The notes under the pieces: model-generated | The model's database searches: none | The model's input: the letters and a program-made list of their open reading frames with translations, nothing else | Told to the model about the DNA's origin: nothing | Program-made: the position numbers and the translations under genes | From: DATGMB01 sp035293845 | Lineage (GTDB): Bacteria; Acidobacteriota; Terriglobia; Bryobacterales; Bryobacteraceae | Direction: 5' to 3' | Assembly: GCA_035293845.1 (NCBI GenBank) | Contig: DATGMB010000251.1 | Location: forward strand, 1 to 64,000 | DNA length: 64,000 bases | Shown: piece by piece, positions 11,152 to 22,065 of the stretch | Position numbering within the stretch: position 1 is the stretch's first letter | Layout: each line of letters begins with the position of its first letter

Positions 11152-11174
11152 CCGCAGATTCGCAGCAGCAAGTC

Positions 11175-11215
11175 AGGGCCGGACGCCGGAAACGGTGTGC
11201 GGCCCTTTTGTTTTG
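11175..11215 (+). terminator. Rho-independent terminator of receptor 2
   Basis: AGGGCCG (11175-11181) pairs with CGGCCCT (11200-11206), and the right arm runs straight into TTTTGTTTT. It lies 24 bp after the receptor stop codon and has the layout of an intrinsic terminator. Confidence 0.7.
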
Positions 11216-11350
11216 GGCGCATCGCGTCGCCATGCCCCGGCCGTCTGCCCGCGCCGCTCCCGGTTGCGCCGCGGGGTTACAGTCTGGTATCAATGAACAA
11301 ATCTAAAATTGCCCCAGGGTACGAAACGGAATTCGGGCAGGAGGTTATTC

Positions 11351-13804
11351 GTGAGGGATACAAAGTTCGCGGCGCGCTTCGCGCTGCTCGCGGCTGCCGT
11401 CCTTTTGGCGGCGTCCGCATTCGGCCAGACATTAACCACGGGCGACGTGGCCGGCACGGTAAAAGATACGACCGGCGCGGTGATTCCGAATGCCGTGGTG
11501 ACGCTGCGCAGCATCGAATCGGGCCAGGTCCGCACGGCCAAGACGGGCGATAACGGCGCCTACCGGTTTTCGCTGCTGCAGCCGGGTGACTACGAAGTCT
11601 CGGCGCAGGCCGCCGGGTTGAAGTCCGGGACGGAGAAATTCACGGCTCTGGTCGGCCAGGTGACTACGATCGACCTGACCGCGACCGTGCAAGGCACGCA
11701 GGAAGTGGTGGAAGTGAGCGCGCAGGCCACCACGCTGCAGACCGAAAACGCCAATCTGGCGACCGGCTATACGACGCAGCAGGTGGTCAATCTGCCCATG
11801 GCGGGCGGCGACCTGACGACGCTCGCAATGACGGTACCGGGCGTCCGCGTCAACACCACCGGCGGTTCGGGAAACATGAATGCCAACGGCATTCCGGGCT
11901 CCTCGGTTCTGTTCACCCTGAACGGGCACGAGGAAATGGACCCGTACAATAACCTGAACAATTCGGGCGCGAGCAACAACCTGCTGGGCGCAAACGAGGT
12001 TGCCGAGGCCAGCGTAATTCTCAACGCCTACAGCCCGGAATATGGCCGCATGGCCGGCGGGCAGGTGAGCCTGATCGGCAAGGGCGGCACTAACGATTTT
12101 CACGGCAACGCGTTTTACCAGTTCAACGGCCAGTATCTGAACGCCAACGATTTCTTTAACAACGCCACGGGAACGCCGCGCGGCCGCTCGGATGCGCATC
12201 AGTTCGGCGCCTCTTTCGGCGGCCCAGTCAAGAAGAACAAGTTGTTCTTCTTCTCGGATTATGAGGCGATGCGATACGTGCTGCCGGCCTCGGGCGTGAT
12301 CTCCCTGCCCTCCCCGCAGCTCGAGCAATATGCGCTGGCGCACGTGCCGGCGGCTTCGCTGCCGCTTTACCAGGATTACTTCAATCTGGTGAATAACGCG
12401 CCAGGTATCAACCGCGCCGTGCCGGTGACGAATGGCAACGGGCAGTTGCAGGACGGCAACGGAAAGCTGGGATGCCAGTCGAACGGCACGTTCGCGGGCA
12501 CACCGGCTCCGGGGGGCGGGACATTCGGCGTGAACGTGCCGTGCGCGCTGGCTTTTGGCACCAACAACACGCAACTCAACACCGAGGGACTGATCACCGA
12601 GCGCGCCGATTGGAACATCAACGACAAGCAGAAGGTCTACGTCCGGTACAACTACGATTGGGGTCTGCAGGCTACCGGCACCAGCCCGATCTCGCCAACC
12701 TTCAACTCCCTCAGCACTCAACCGCAGGACACGGGAAGCGTGAACTACACGTACGTGATCACGCCGACCATGGTCAACAACTTCAACGGCTCGGCCTTCT
12801 GGTACAGCGCGATCTTCGGTGTGGCGGATTTCAATAAGACCACGTCGTTAATGCCGGAGCAGATCAGCCTCAACGACGGCGGCGCCAACGGCGGCGGATT
12901 CGCCAGCGTGGGCGCGGGCTTCCCGACCGGCCGCAACGTCGGACAGGCGGAGTTGTCGGACGACCTGGCCTGGACCAAGGGCCGCCATACCTTGAAGCTC
13001 GGCGTGAGCTATATCTACACCAAGGTCACGTACACCAGCATCGCGAGCGGGGCGTTCATCGGCAGCTACAGCCTGAATGATCTGGCGGACTTTGCCAACG
13101 GGACCGTGAACGCCACCGGACTCGGCAGCAGCTTTTCGCAGTCCTTCCCGAAATGGGGCGCGGTTCACTTCCGCGAGCCGGCTGCCGGCTTCTACCTCTC
13201 CGACGAGTGGGCGGCGACGAAGAACCTGAAGCTGACACTCGGCATGCGGTTCGAACACGACGGAAACCCGAGCTGCGTCGAAAACTGCTTCGCCGCGTTC
13301 CATGTTCCGTTCGTTTCCTCGAGCTACCAGGGCGGCGCCAACGTGCCGTACAACGCCACCATCCAGACCGGCCTCGATCATGCGTTCTACAGCCTTCCGG
13401 CTATGGTTTACCAGCCGCGCTTCGGCTTCGCGTGGCAGCCGTTCGGCAACGGAAAGACGGTAGTTCGCGGCGGCATCGGCATCTTCTCGACGCACCCGGC
13501 GGCCAGCATCGCGGGGACGTTCTCCAACCAGGCGCCGAACAAGTTCACGCCTTCGGTGACGTTCGGAACGGTGGGGCTGGCGACGGACCCGAACAGCTCG
13601 GCCGCCGCGGCAGCGGCCGCCAACACGGCGTTCCAGTCCGGTTTCGCGGCCGGCTATACACTGGCGCAGATCAAATCGGCGCTGGGCAAAATCCCGTTCG
13701 GCCTGCCGAATTTCACCTCGCTTCCAAGCACGTATAACCCCACCACAGATACCGAGTGGAGCTTCGAGATCCAGCACGAGCTGACGGCGCACACAACACC
13801 CTGA
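11351..13804 (+). CDS. Oar-type TonB-dependent receptor 3, N-terminal part (frameshifted)
   Basis: The first 817 residues of a third Oar-like receptor: signal peptide ending LLAASAFGQ, regulatory-like domain (DVAGTVKDTTGAVIPNAVV), plug (TGYTTQQVVNLPMAGGDL, VASVILNAYSPEYGRMAGG-like segment) and most of the barrel. It stops abruptly after EIQHELTAHTTP. The continuation is in another frame from about 13790. The sequence there reads CACACAAC (13790-13797); removing one CA restores a 1130-residue open frame through 14745. I start at GTG 11351 because a perfect AGGAGG (11339-11344) sits 6 nt upstream. Whether the break is a real mutation or an assembly error cannot be told here. Confidence 0.85.
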   Translation: MRDTKFAARFALLAAAVLLAASAFGQTLTTGDVAGTVKDTTGAVIPNAVVTLRSIESGQVRTAKTGDNGAYRFSLLQPGDYEVSAQAAGLKSGTEKFTALVGQVTTIDLTATVQGTQEVVEVSAQATTLQTENANLATGYTTQQVVNLPMAGGDLTTLAMTVPGVRVNTTGGSGNMNANGIPGSSVLFTLNGHEEMDPYNNLNNSGASNNLLGANEVAEASVILNAYSPEYGRMAGGQVSLIGKGGTNDFHGNAFYQFNGQYLNANDFFNNATGTPRGRSDAHQFGASFGGPVKKNKLFFFSDYEAMRYVLPASGVISLPSPQLEQYALAHVPAASLPLYQDYFNLVNNAPGINRAVPVTNGNGQLQDGNGKLGCQSNGTFAGTPAPGGGTFGVNVPCALAFGTNNTQLNTEGLITERADWNINDKQKVYVRYNYDWGLQATGTSPISPTFNSLSTQPQDTGSVNYTYVITPTMVNNFNGSAFWYSAIFGVADFNKTTSLMPEQISLNDGGANGGGFASVGAGFPTGRNVGQAELSDDLAWTKGRHTLKLGVSYIYTKVTYTSIASGAFIGSYSLNDLADFANGTVNATGLGSSFSQSFPKWGAVHFREPAAGFYLSDEWAATKNLKLTLGMRFEHDGNPSCVENCFAAFHVPFVSSSYQGGANVPYNATIQTGLDHAFYSLPAMVYQPRFGFAWQPFGNGKTVVRGGIGIFSTHPAASIAGTFSNQAPNKFTPSVTFGTVGLATDPNSSAAAAAAANTAFQSGFAAGYTLAQIKSALGKIPFGLPNFTSLPSTYNPTTDTEWSFEIQHELTAHTTP

Positions 13805-14745
13805 CCTTGACCTACGCGGGTAATCACGGCTACTATCTGCAGGAGGCCGTGAACGCCAATATGTACACGGGGCCGTCGGGCGTCACCCGGTACGGCGGCG
13901 GCTACGCCGGCCTGCCCACGGCCGCGCCCGATCCTCGCTTCCAGAACGTTTACCAGATCTACACCAATGGCATCTCGAACTACGATGGCGGCACGATCCA
14001 GTTCCGCCACGTGTTCAGCTACGGCCTCACGATGCAGTTCCACTACACCTGGAGCCACGCGCTGGGCGATGTGGTGGTCGGCAGCACCACCGCCAGCTAC
14101 TACAATCCGTTTAACCTCGGCGCGAGCTACGGCAATCTGGGCTTCGATAACCGGCACCAGGCCGCCGCGGACTGGGTGTGGACCTCGCCGCACAAGTTCT
14201 CCAATCACGTTGCCGGCATGCTGGGCAACGGCTGGACGCTCGGCGGCAAAGCCTACATCTACAGCGGCGCTCCGTTCAGCGTGGTCGACAGCAAGATTTC
14301 GTCGCAGATCAACTCGGCGGGAACGGGCCTCCCCTCGTCGGGCATCCTGGCGGACGTGCTCTCTTCGAGCGCTTTCTCCGGCAACTGCGGGTCCGCCGCG
14401 GTGAACACACCGTGCCTTTCGAAGGCGAACTTCTCGACTTCCTCGGGCCAGACGGATTGGGGCAACATCGCGCCCAACAGCTTCTACGGGCCGGGATACT
14501 TCGATATCGACGCGCAGCTTACCCGTGACTTCCACATCAAGGAGCGGGCGAAGTTCACGTTCGGACTTTCGGGGTACAACGTCCTCAACCACCCCAACTT
14601 CAAGAACCCGTCGGGCAGCGTCACCTCCGGTGCGTTCGGAAAGATCACGTCGACGGTCACCCCGCCGACCTCGATCTACGGCTCGTTCCAGAGCGGAACG
14701 GTCTCCGGACGCGTGCTGGTGCTGACGGGGCGGTTCACGTTCTAG
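13756..14745 (+). CDS. Oar-type TonB-dependent receptor 3, C-terminal part (out of frame with the N-terminal part)
   Basis: From about 13790 this frame reads HNTLTLTYAGNHGYYLQEAV and continues through barrel strands (IQFRHVFSYGLTMQFHYTW, DNRHQAAADWVW) to a terminal TGRFTF, the aromatic end needed for BAM-dependent insertion. The open frame formally begins at ATG 13756, but residues before 13790 are a shadow of the upstream part. Alone it would lack signal peptide and plug and could not function as a receptor. It is best read as the second half of the gene starting at 11351, separated by a 2-nt insertion. Confidence 0.8.
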   Translation: MELRDPARADGAHNTLTLTYAGNHGYYLQEAVNANMYTGPSGVTRYGGGYAGLPTAAPDPRFQNVYQIYTNGISNYDGGTIQFRHVFSYGLTMQFHYTWSHALGDVVVGSTTASYYNPFNLGASYGNLGFDNRHQAAADWVWTSPHKFSNHVAGMLGNGWTLGGKAYIYSGAPFSVVDSKISSQINSAGTGLPSSGILADVLSSSAFSGNCGSAAVNTPCLSKANFSTSSGQTDWGNIAPNSFYGPGYFDIDAQLTRDFHIKERAKFTFGLSGYNVLNHPNFKNPSGSVTSGAFGKITSTVTPPTSIYGSFQSGTVSGRVLVLTGRFTF

Positions 14746-14767
14746 CCATCGTTAGCGGGTGCGGCGA

Positions 14768-14800
14768 AGGACAGGTGGCATTTCAAATGCCACCTGTCCT
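14768..14800. terminator. Perfect 16-bp inverted repeat between convergent genes
   Basis: AGGACAGGTGGCATTT (14768-14783) and its exact complement (14785-14800) are separated by one base. It lies between the convergent receptor 3 and CPBP genes, where it could terminate transcription from both sides. A shorter relative with the same GGTGGCAT core occurs 38 bp further on. Confidence 0.55.
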
Positions 14801-14837
14801 CCGCAAGTACTTCATTCTAAGGAGTTGAATTTCGGCC

Positions 14838-14858
14838 GGTGGCATATTAAATGCCACC
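14838..14858. repeat. Second GGTGGCAT...ATGCCACC palindrome
   Basis: GGTGGCAT (14838-14845) pairs with ATGCCACC (14851-14858) around a 5-nt AT-rich loop. It is almost the same sequence as the core of the repeat at 14768-14800, suggesting a duplicated or dispersed palindromic element. On the plus strand it is followed by a T-rich run that overlaps the end of the CPBP gene. Confidence 0.5.
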
Positions 14859-14862
14859 TGCC

Positions 14863-15906
14863 TTATTTTTGCCCCAGCAGCACCACGAAAAACAGCAAGT
14901 TGTACGCTGCGTGCATCAGGGTGGAAGCCTTGGTCGAATGCGTCACGTGGCGCATCCAGCCGAAGGCGGCGCCGGCGAGGCAGATCAGCACCACGTGGCG
15001 CCAGGAGTTGCCGTACTCGGAGAAATGCAGCAGGCCGAAAGGAACCGCGGCCAGCAGAATCCCCGGCAGCGCGCCCAGGCTGCGGACTACCAGCGGCTGG
15101 AGGAAGCCGCGAAAGATCAGCTCCTCCGCGATCGGCCCCAGCGTCACGCCGAAGATGCCGATCAGGATCATCGAAGCGCGGTCCGGCATCAGCTCCGTCA
15201 GCGGGTTCGACGTGTTCGGCGTCCGGATCAGCGCGGCTGCGCCGGCCACGGCGAACGCGGTCAGCCAACCGGCAAGGAAAACCCAGACCGGCGCGAGCGA
15301 AATCGGGCGCCAGGCCAGCGAGCGCCAGAAGGGCCGGTCGTACTGCACGCGCAGAATCAGCAGCAGCACCAGAAACACGAACGCATAGCCGGCGAACTGC
15401 ATCGCGATCGCCTCCGCGGCGCGCGAAATGTGCAGTTGCAAGAGGACGATCAGCGCCTTCACCAGCCCGACCCCGGCGAGCATCGCGGGCACGGAGAGAC
15501 CGGCGAAGACCAGGACGTCGGTGTAGCGCCAGAAGGCCTCGGGCTCGGAGCCGGCGGCCGGCGGCTGACTGGCGGCGGGGGGCCAAGGGCCGGGGCCCGG
15601 ATGTCCGGGTGGGGGAGGGGTTGCGGGCGGCGGCGGATCGGGGGCTGGAGGCTGCGGGCCGGCGGCCGGAGGTTCGGACGCCGGCGGCGCGGGGAACCGG
15701 TCCGAGCCGGGCGCCGGGGAGCCGGATGGCGGAGGGGGCGCGGGCAATTCCCGCTCATCGCGTGGCCCGGCGAGCGGGGCATCGGGCGATCCGGCGGGCT
15801 GGCGCGGTGGCCGATCGCTCCCGTCTTCGCCGCGGCCGAAGCCCGGCGGCGGAACGAGAACATCCCCAGGCTGCTCGGGCGGGCGGCCCTGGTCTTCCCC
15901 GCTCAT
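14863..15906 (-). CDS. CPBP-family intramembrane glutamic endopeptidase with proline-rich N-terminus
   Basis: Residues 120-347 form a multi-pass membrane domain with the three CPBP (Abi/Rce1-like) motifs: EELIFRGFLQPL (catalytic Glu pair and Arg), FGLLHFSEY, and the final HAAYNLLFF. The first 120 residues are an unusual, disordered tail made almost entirely of Pro, Gly, Ala and Ser with a few charges, presumably cytoplasmic. CPBP proteins cleave prenylated or membrane-embedded peptides, but bacterial substrates are mostly unknown. The start overlaps the stop of the upstream deoxyhypusine-synthase-like gene by ATGA, so it is the third gene of a uvrA-led unit. Confidence 0.9.
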   Translation of the reverse strand: MSGEDQGRPPEQPGDVLVPPPGFGRGEDGSDRPPRQPAGSPDAPLAGPRDERELPAPPPPSGSPAPGSDRFPAPPASEPPAAGPQPPAPDPPPPATPPPPGHPGPGPWPPAASQPPAAGSEPEAFWRYTDVLVFAGLSVPAMLAGVGLVKALIVLLQLHISRAAEAIAMQFAGYAFVFLVLLLILRVQYDRPFWRSLAWRPISLAPVWVFLAGWLTAFAVAGAAALIRTPNTSNPLTELMPDRASMILIGIFGVTLGPIAEELIFRGFLQPLVVRSLGALPGILLAAVPFGLLHFSEYGNSWRHVVLICLAGAAFGWMRHVTHSTKASTLMHAAYNLLFFVVLLGQK

Positions 15907-16849
15907 GCGTCCTTCTCGATCAGGGCGGCGGCGAGCAGCGGAATCGTCAGCTCGTGGTGGCCGGTGATGGCGTAGCCGCGGCCTCCGCTCGCCGCATGCG
16001 GGCGCTCGACGACATTGACGCGCGGGCGGTAGTGCTGCAGGAAGTCGAAATTGGCGGTGGTGAAATTGGCGAGCGGATGGCCCAGGTTGCGCAGCGCCGA
16101 AACGGCTTTGAGGAAGACCTCCGGCAGCAGGACGGCTGAGCCCACGTTGAGATACACGCCGCCGTCATGGAGATCGGCGAGGCACGCGCACAGCAGGCGG
16201 AAATCGCGGTGGCCGGCCGAGCCGATCGCAGCGGGGTCGGTGGCGGGGTGGGTGTGCGGCGTGTCCGTGCCCATGGCGACGTGGACGGTCACCGGCACGG
16301 CGGCGGAATAAGCCTGGGCGAGCAGGCTTGCGGCGGCGTGCGGAGCGGAGCACAGTGCGGCGCCCAGCGCTTCGCCGATGCCGATGCTTTCGCGGTCGCC
16401 CTGCGCGATGGCGCGGTTCATCTCGCGGCCGGTCTCTTCAGCGGAGCCGAAGCGGCCGTCGGGCAGGACGGCTTCCACGTCTTCGCTGGTGTGCCCCGCG
16501 AGCGCGATTTCGAAATCGTGGATGGCCGCCGAGCCGTTGAGCGCAAAAGCGGTGGCGTAGCCGCGGCGCATCAGGTCGATCAGCACCGGCGCGAGGCCGC
16601 ACTTGATCACGTGGCCGCCCATGCCCCAGACGATGGCGCGGCGTTCACGGCGGGCGCGGACGATAGCATCGGTTACCGCGCGGAAGCTCTCCGCGGCAAG
16701 GATGCGGGGCAGCGAATCGAGCAAGCCGCTGACGCCGGAGCCGGCGCGGTACGGCGCGGCGAAATCCGCGACCTTCACTTTGCCGCCGCGCGCCGCCAGC
16801 GACACCGTGCGCAGCGCGGCGAAGTCGATGGGCTGCTTAGCATAGCGGC

Positions 16850-16853
<4 letters not shown>
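15903..16853 (-). CDS. Deoxyhypusine-synthase-like conserved protein
   Basis: This 316-residue cytoplasmic protein belongs to a conserved bacterial family of uncertain function. Recognisable stretches are WGMGGHVIKCGLAPVLIDLM, NGSAAIHDFEIALAGHTSED, VAMGTDTPHTHPATD and LNVGSAVLLPEVFLKA. The pattern of a Gly-rich nucleotide-binding turn followed by a GA/SAxxHDxE-type loop resembles the NAD-binding fold of deoxyhypusine synthase, which suggests an NAD-dependent enzyme, possibly acting on a polyamine-like or amino-sugar substrate. Bacteria lack eIF5A, so true hypusination is unlikely. It overlaps uvrA upstream and the CPBP gene downstream by 4 nt each. Family membership is likely; the reaction is not known to me. 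Confidence 0.6.
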
Positions 16854-19600
<2,747 letters not shown>

Positions 19601-19684
19601 AGGGTTGGGGGGATAGTCAGGCCAGTACCCCTTCATTTTGGCGCGAGTTGGCGCTCCTGCGCAAATTGCGATATAACCGCTAAG

Positions 19685-20140
19685 GTGCGCAAGTGCGGGT
19701 ATTGTGGTAGCACCCGGCTCAAAAGGGTCCACCGGACGCTCTGGGAACGGTTCAGCTATCTGGCCATCTACGAATGCCGGGAGTGCGAAAACGAGGAGTT
19801 CGCGCCCCGCCAGTTTACTTTTCATCTGGGCGAGTTCGCGCGATGCCCGCGCTGCGGCACGACGCGCGTTACCAAGCTGCGGGGGCCGGATAAGATCGAT
19901 CCGATGGCGCCCGGCCTGCTGAACCGGGTCGAAAAGATGGCGGGCGGCGTGCTGCACCACTGCTGCTTCTGCCGGCTCCAATTCTACGACCGCCGGAAGC
20001 TGGCGCCGCGCACGATCATCGAGCCGATCCCCGCGGAAACGGCGGGAGCGGCCCCGTCCGGAGAGCCGGATGTGGAAGTGCTGGCCACCGATGAGGCGAG
20101 GCCTACGGCTCCGCCGGATAAGCCCAGTTCGGATGAGTGA
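19685..20140 (+). CDS. Small zinc-ribbon protein of unknown function
   Basis: This is a 151-residue protein, divergent from uvrA. It carries four cysteine pairs: CGYCG at the N-terminus, CREC, CPRCG and CCFC, spaced like two zinc ribbons. A C-terminal acidic and Pro-rich tail (EPIPAETAGAAPSGEPD) follows. I place the start at GTG 19685 because the cysteine-rich domain begins immediately after it; the frame stays open far upstream only because it runs antisense through uvrA. The last 38 nt overlap the convergent SDR gene. Divergence from uvrA hints at a nucleic-acid role, but that is inference only. Confidence 0.7.
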   Translation: MRKCGYCGSTRLKRVHRTLWERFSYLAIYECRECENEEFAPRQFTFHLGEFARCPRCGTTRVTKLRGPDKIDPMAPGLLNRVEKMAGGVLHHCCFCRLQFYDRRKLAPRTIIEPIPAETAGAAPSGEPDVEVLATDEARPTAPPDKPSSDE

Positions 20141-20882
20141 ACAGCCCGCCATCCACGAATAGCGTCTGGCCGGTGATGAAATCCCCCGCTTCGCCGGCGA
20201 AGAAGACCACCGCGCGGCCTACATCGAGCGGCTGCCCGACTCGGCCCAGCGGTGTGCGCGCCGCCCACGTGCCGGCGTAATCGGGAGCCTCCTGTCGGGT
20301 CCGTTCGATTTCGATGGCGCCCGGCGCGACGCAGTTCACGGCGATGCGGTAGCGGCCCAGCTCCACGGCCGCGACGCGGGTGAACATCTCGATGCCGCCT
20401 TTGGACGCGGTATAGCTCACCAGGTTGGGAAACGGCAGCTTATTGCAGCCCGAGCCGATGTTCACGATGCGGCCTCCGCCGGCCTGCCGCATGTGGCGCG
20501 CGGCGCGCTGGGTGCACAGGAAGCAGCCCTTCAGGTTGGTATCGATGACGCGGTCCCACTCGGATTCTTCGAGATCGAGGAGCGGCTTCCAGACCTGCGT
20601 GCCGGCATTGTTGACCAGGATGTGGAGGCGCGGAAAACGGGCGAGCACTTCGGCGAACAGGCGGTCGGCTTCGGCGGCGCTGCCGATATCGGCCTGGACG
20701 GGAAACGCCCGGCGGCCGAGCGCCGCGATTTCCGCGGCGGTGGCCTCCGCGCCGGCGCGGTCCGAGTTGTAGTTGACGGCGATATCGCAGCCGGCGCGGG
20801 CGAGTTCGAGAGCGATCCCCTTGCCGACGCCCTTGCTTGCGCCGGTAACCAGGGCGGCTTGGCCTGCGAGGGGCAATGGCAT
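20103..20882 (-). CDS. Short-chain dehydrogenase/reductase, FabG-like
   Basis: This classical SDR of 259 residues has the cofactor motif TGASKGVGKG near residue 14, NNAG near residue 91, the catalytic Ser in IGSGCNK and the YTASKGG catalytic Tyr/Lys. It ends with the usual GQTLFVDGG strand before a short tail. Such enzymes reduce or oxidise keto/hydroxy groups with NAD(P)H. FabG-type ketoacyl reductase, glucose dehydrogenase and other roles all fit, and there is no fatty-acid synthesis neighbour to favour FabG. Its 3' end overlaps the convergent zinc-ribbon gene by 38 nt. Confidence 0.9.
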   Translation of the reverse strand: MPLPLAGQAALVTGASKGVGKGIALELARAGCDIAVNYNSDRAGAEATAAEIAALGRRAFPVQADIGSAAEADRLFAEVLARFPRLHILVNNAGTQVWKPLLDLEESEWDRVIDTNLKGCFLCTQRAARHMRQAGGGRIVNIGSGCNKLPFPNLVSYTASKGGIEMFTRVAAVELGRYRIAVNCVAPGAIEIERTRQEAPDYAGTWAARTPLGRVGQPLDVGRAVVFFAGEAGDFITGQTLFVDGGLFTHPNWAYPAEP

Positions 20883-21004
20883 TTTCGTAGGATATCGCGG
20901 GAGTCAGGGCCGCGACCGCTCCATGGCGGGGTGCGGGCGAATCTGTCCGGGCCGCGGCCGGAAGGGGGCAAGGCTGCCGCGGCCCGGTAATGCGATGGGC
21001 GGCG

Positions 21005-21181
21005 TTAGAACGTCGGGGCGCCGCTGGTGGATGTGGCTACCTGGGCGCAGCCGGCGTGGCCGCACCCGCACTCGATTTCCTCCATGCCCTTGGCGTCCTC
21101 GCAATATTGGCTGCAGTATTTACTGCCTTGGGTCGCTTCGCAGTTGCACGCGGGATGCGCGCATTTCCGATTCTCTGCCAT
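21005..21181 (-). CDS. Small metallothionein-like metal-binding protein (58 aa)
   Basis: The reverse strand has a 58-residue frame starting at ATG 21181 with a strong AGGGAGG ribosome binding site just upstream. It contains eight cysteines (7, 12, 14, 23, 27, 38, 40, 45) and two histidines (9, 42) in the order C-A-H-x2-C-x-C ... YCSxYC ... CGCGHAGC. This matches the bacterial SmtA/BmtA metallothionein pattern, which binds zinc, cadmium or copper in a cysteine cluster. There is no signal peptide, so it would be cytoplasmic. It stands alone between the SDR and LolA-like genes, and I see no ArsR/SmtB regulator beside it. Confidence 0.82.
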   Translation of the reverse strand: MAENRKCAHPACNCEATQGSKYCSQYCEDAKGMEEIECGCGHAGCAQVATSTSGAPTF

Positions 21182-21240
21182 GGTCCCTCCCTTTCAGTCT
21201 AGGAAGCCACGCCGGGAGGCGCGGGTTCGCAAACGCACGG

Positions 21241-22065
21241 CTACTTCGGGGTAAAGGTCGATTCCGCACGGAAGCGGCGATAGTTGCTATACGAAATCCG
21301 CAGCCGCTCCCGCTGCGGGCCATTGCGGAACTGGAGGACATCGTCGGCATAGGTCTCGACCGGGAACCAGTGGACGCCGTCGACCGGCTTGCGCACGGTC
21401 GTGAAACGCGGGAAGAGGTTCTCCGATTTCAGGGTGCGGATCTGCGGCACCGCCTGGCCGGCCATGCGGACGATGTTGTATTCCTTCTTATCGACCCAGA
21501 CGAGCCCGTCGAAATAGCGCAGATCGCCGAGGATCTGGCGCGGCCGTACCTGGAGCACCCAGCACTCGATGCCATCGACGGTCTCCTCGCCTTTGAAGCG
21601 GGTCTCGTAATTCCAGAGGCGGTCCTCGGTGAGGACGAGCGGTTGAATATCGCGGATATCGCGGAAATCTTCCGGCGTGAGGATGAGGTTGACGAGGGTA
21701 TTGCGCGGCTTGCCGACGGTTTCCTCGGTGCGCTCGCCGGCGGGGGAGAAGATGACGTCCCGCACTTCGCGGTACTCGCCGCGGAGGCCGCCGTGATCGT
21801 CGAGCTCCTCGAGCGCGACGGTCTGGCGGTACATGTAATGGCTGCGCTCGGCTTCGGTTTCGGTTTCGCGATGGGCGGCGAGGCGGGCCAGGTTTTCCGG
21901 GGGCTCCTGCGCCCAGGCCGTTGAAATAGCGAATGTTACAATGAGCGTAATGGCCCCGTTCCAGCCGGAAAAGACCCGGCCGAGCGCCGGTTTTCTGCCG
22001 GTACTGCTGGTTGGCTGGACCGTTCTCGGAGCGGCGGGGATCATGTACGCGCGGCTGAAGGCCAT
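21241..22065 (-). CDS. Exported LolA-like / outer-membrane lipoprotein-sorting-like protein
   Basis: After a hydrophobic segment ending AISTAWAQ comes a 220-residue domain rich in alternating beta strands (TRFKGEETVDGIECWVLQV, YFDGLVWVDKKEYNIVRM, HWFPVETYADDVLQF), typical of the LolA/LolB-like beta-sheet family that binds lipid. The periplasmic location is inferred from the signal-like segment. The 5' end is uncertain: no ATG, GTG or TTG lies directly before the signal segment, the longest frame starts at 22065, and ATG 22044 is another choice. Either start overlaps the divergent CPBP gene by about 100 bp, which is unusual. A distant relative lies at 47696. Confidence 0.75.
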   Translation of the reverse strand: MAFSRAYMIPAAPRTVQPTSSTGRKPALGRVFSGWNGAITLIVTFAISTAWAQEPPENLARLAAHRETETEAERSHYMYRQTVALEELDDHGGLRGEYREVRDVIFSPAGERTEETVGKPRNTLVNLILTPEDFRDIRDIQPLVLTEDRLWNYETRFKGEETVDGIECWVLQVRPRQILGDLRYFDGLVWVDKKEYNIVRMAGQAVPQIRTLKSENLFPRFTTVRKPVDGVHWFPVETYADDVLQFRNGPQRERLRISYSNYRRFRAESTFTPK

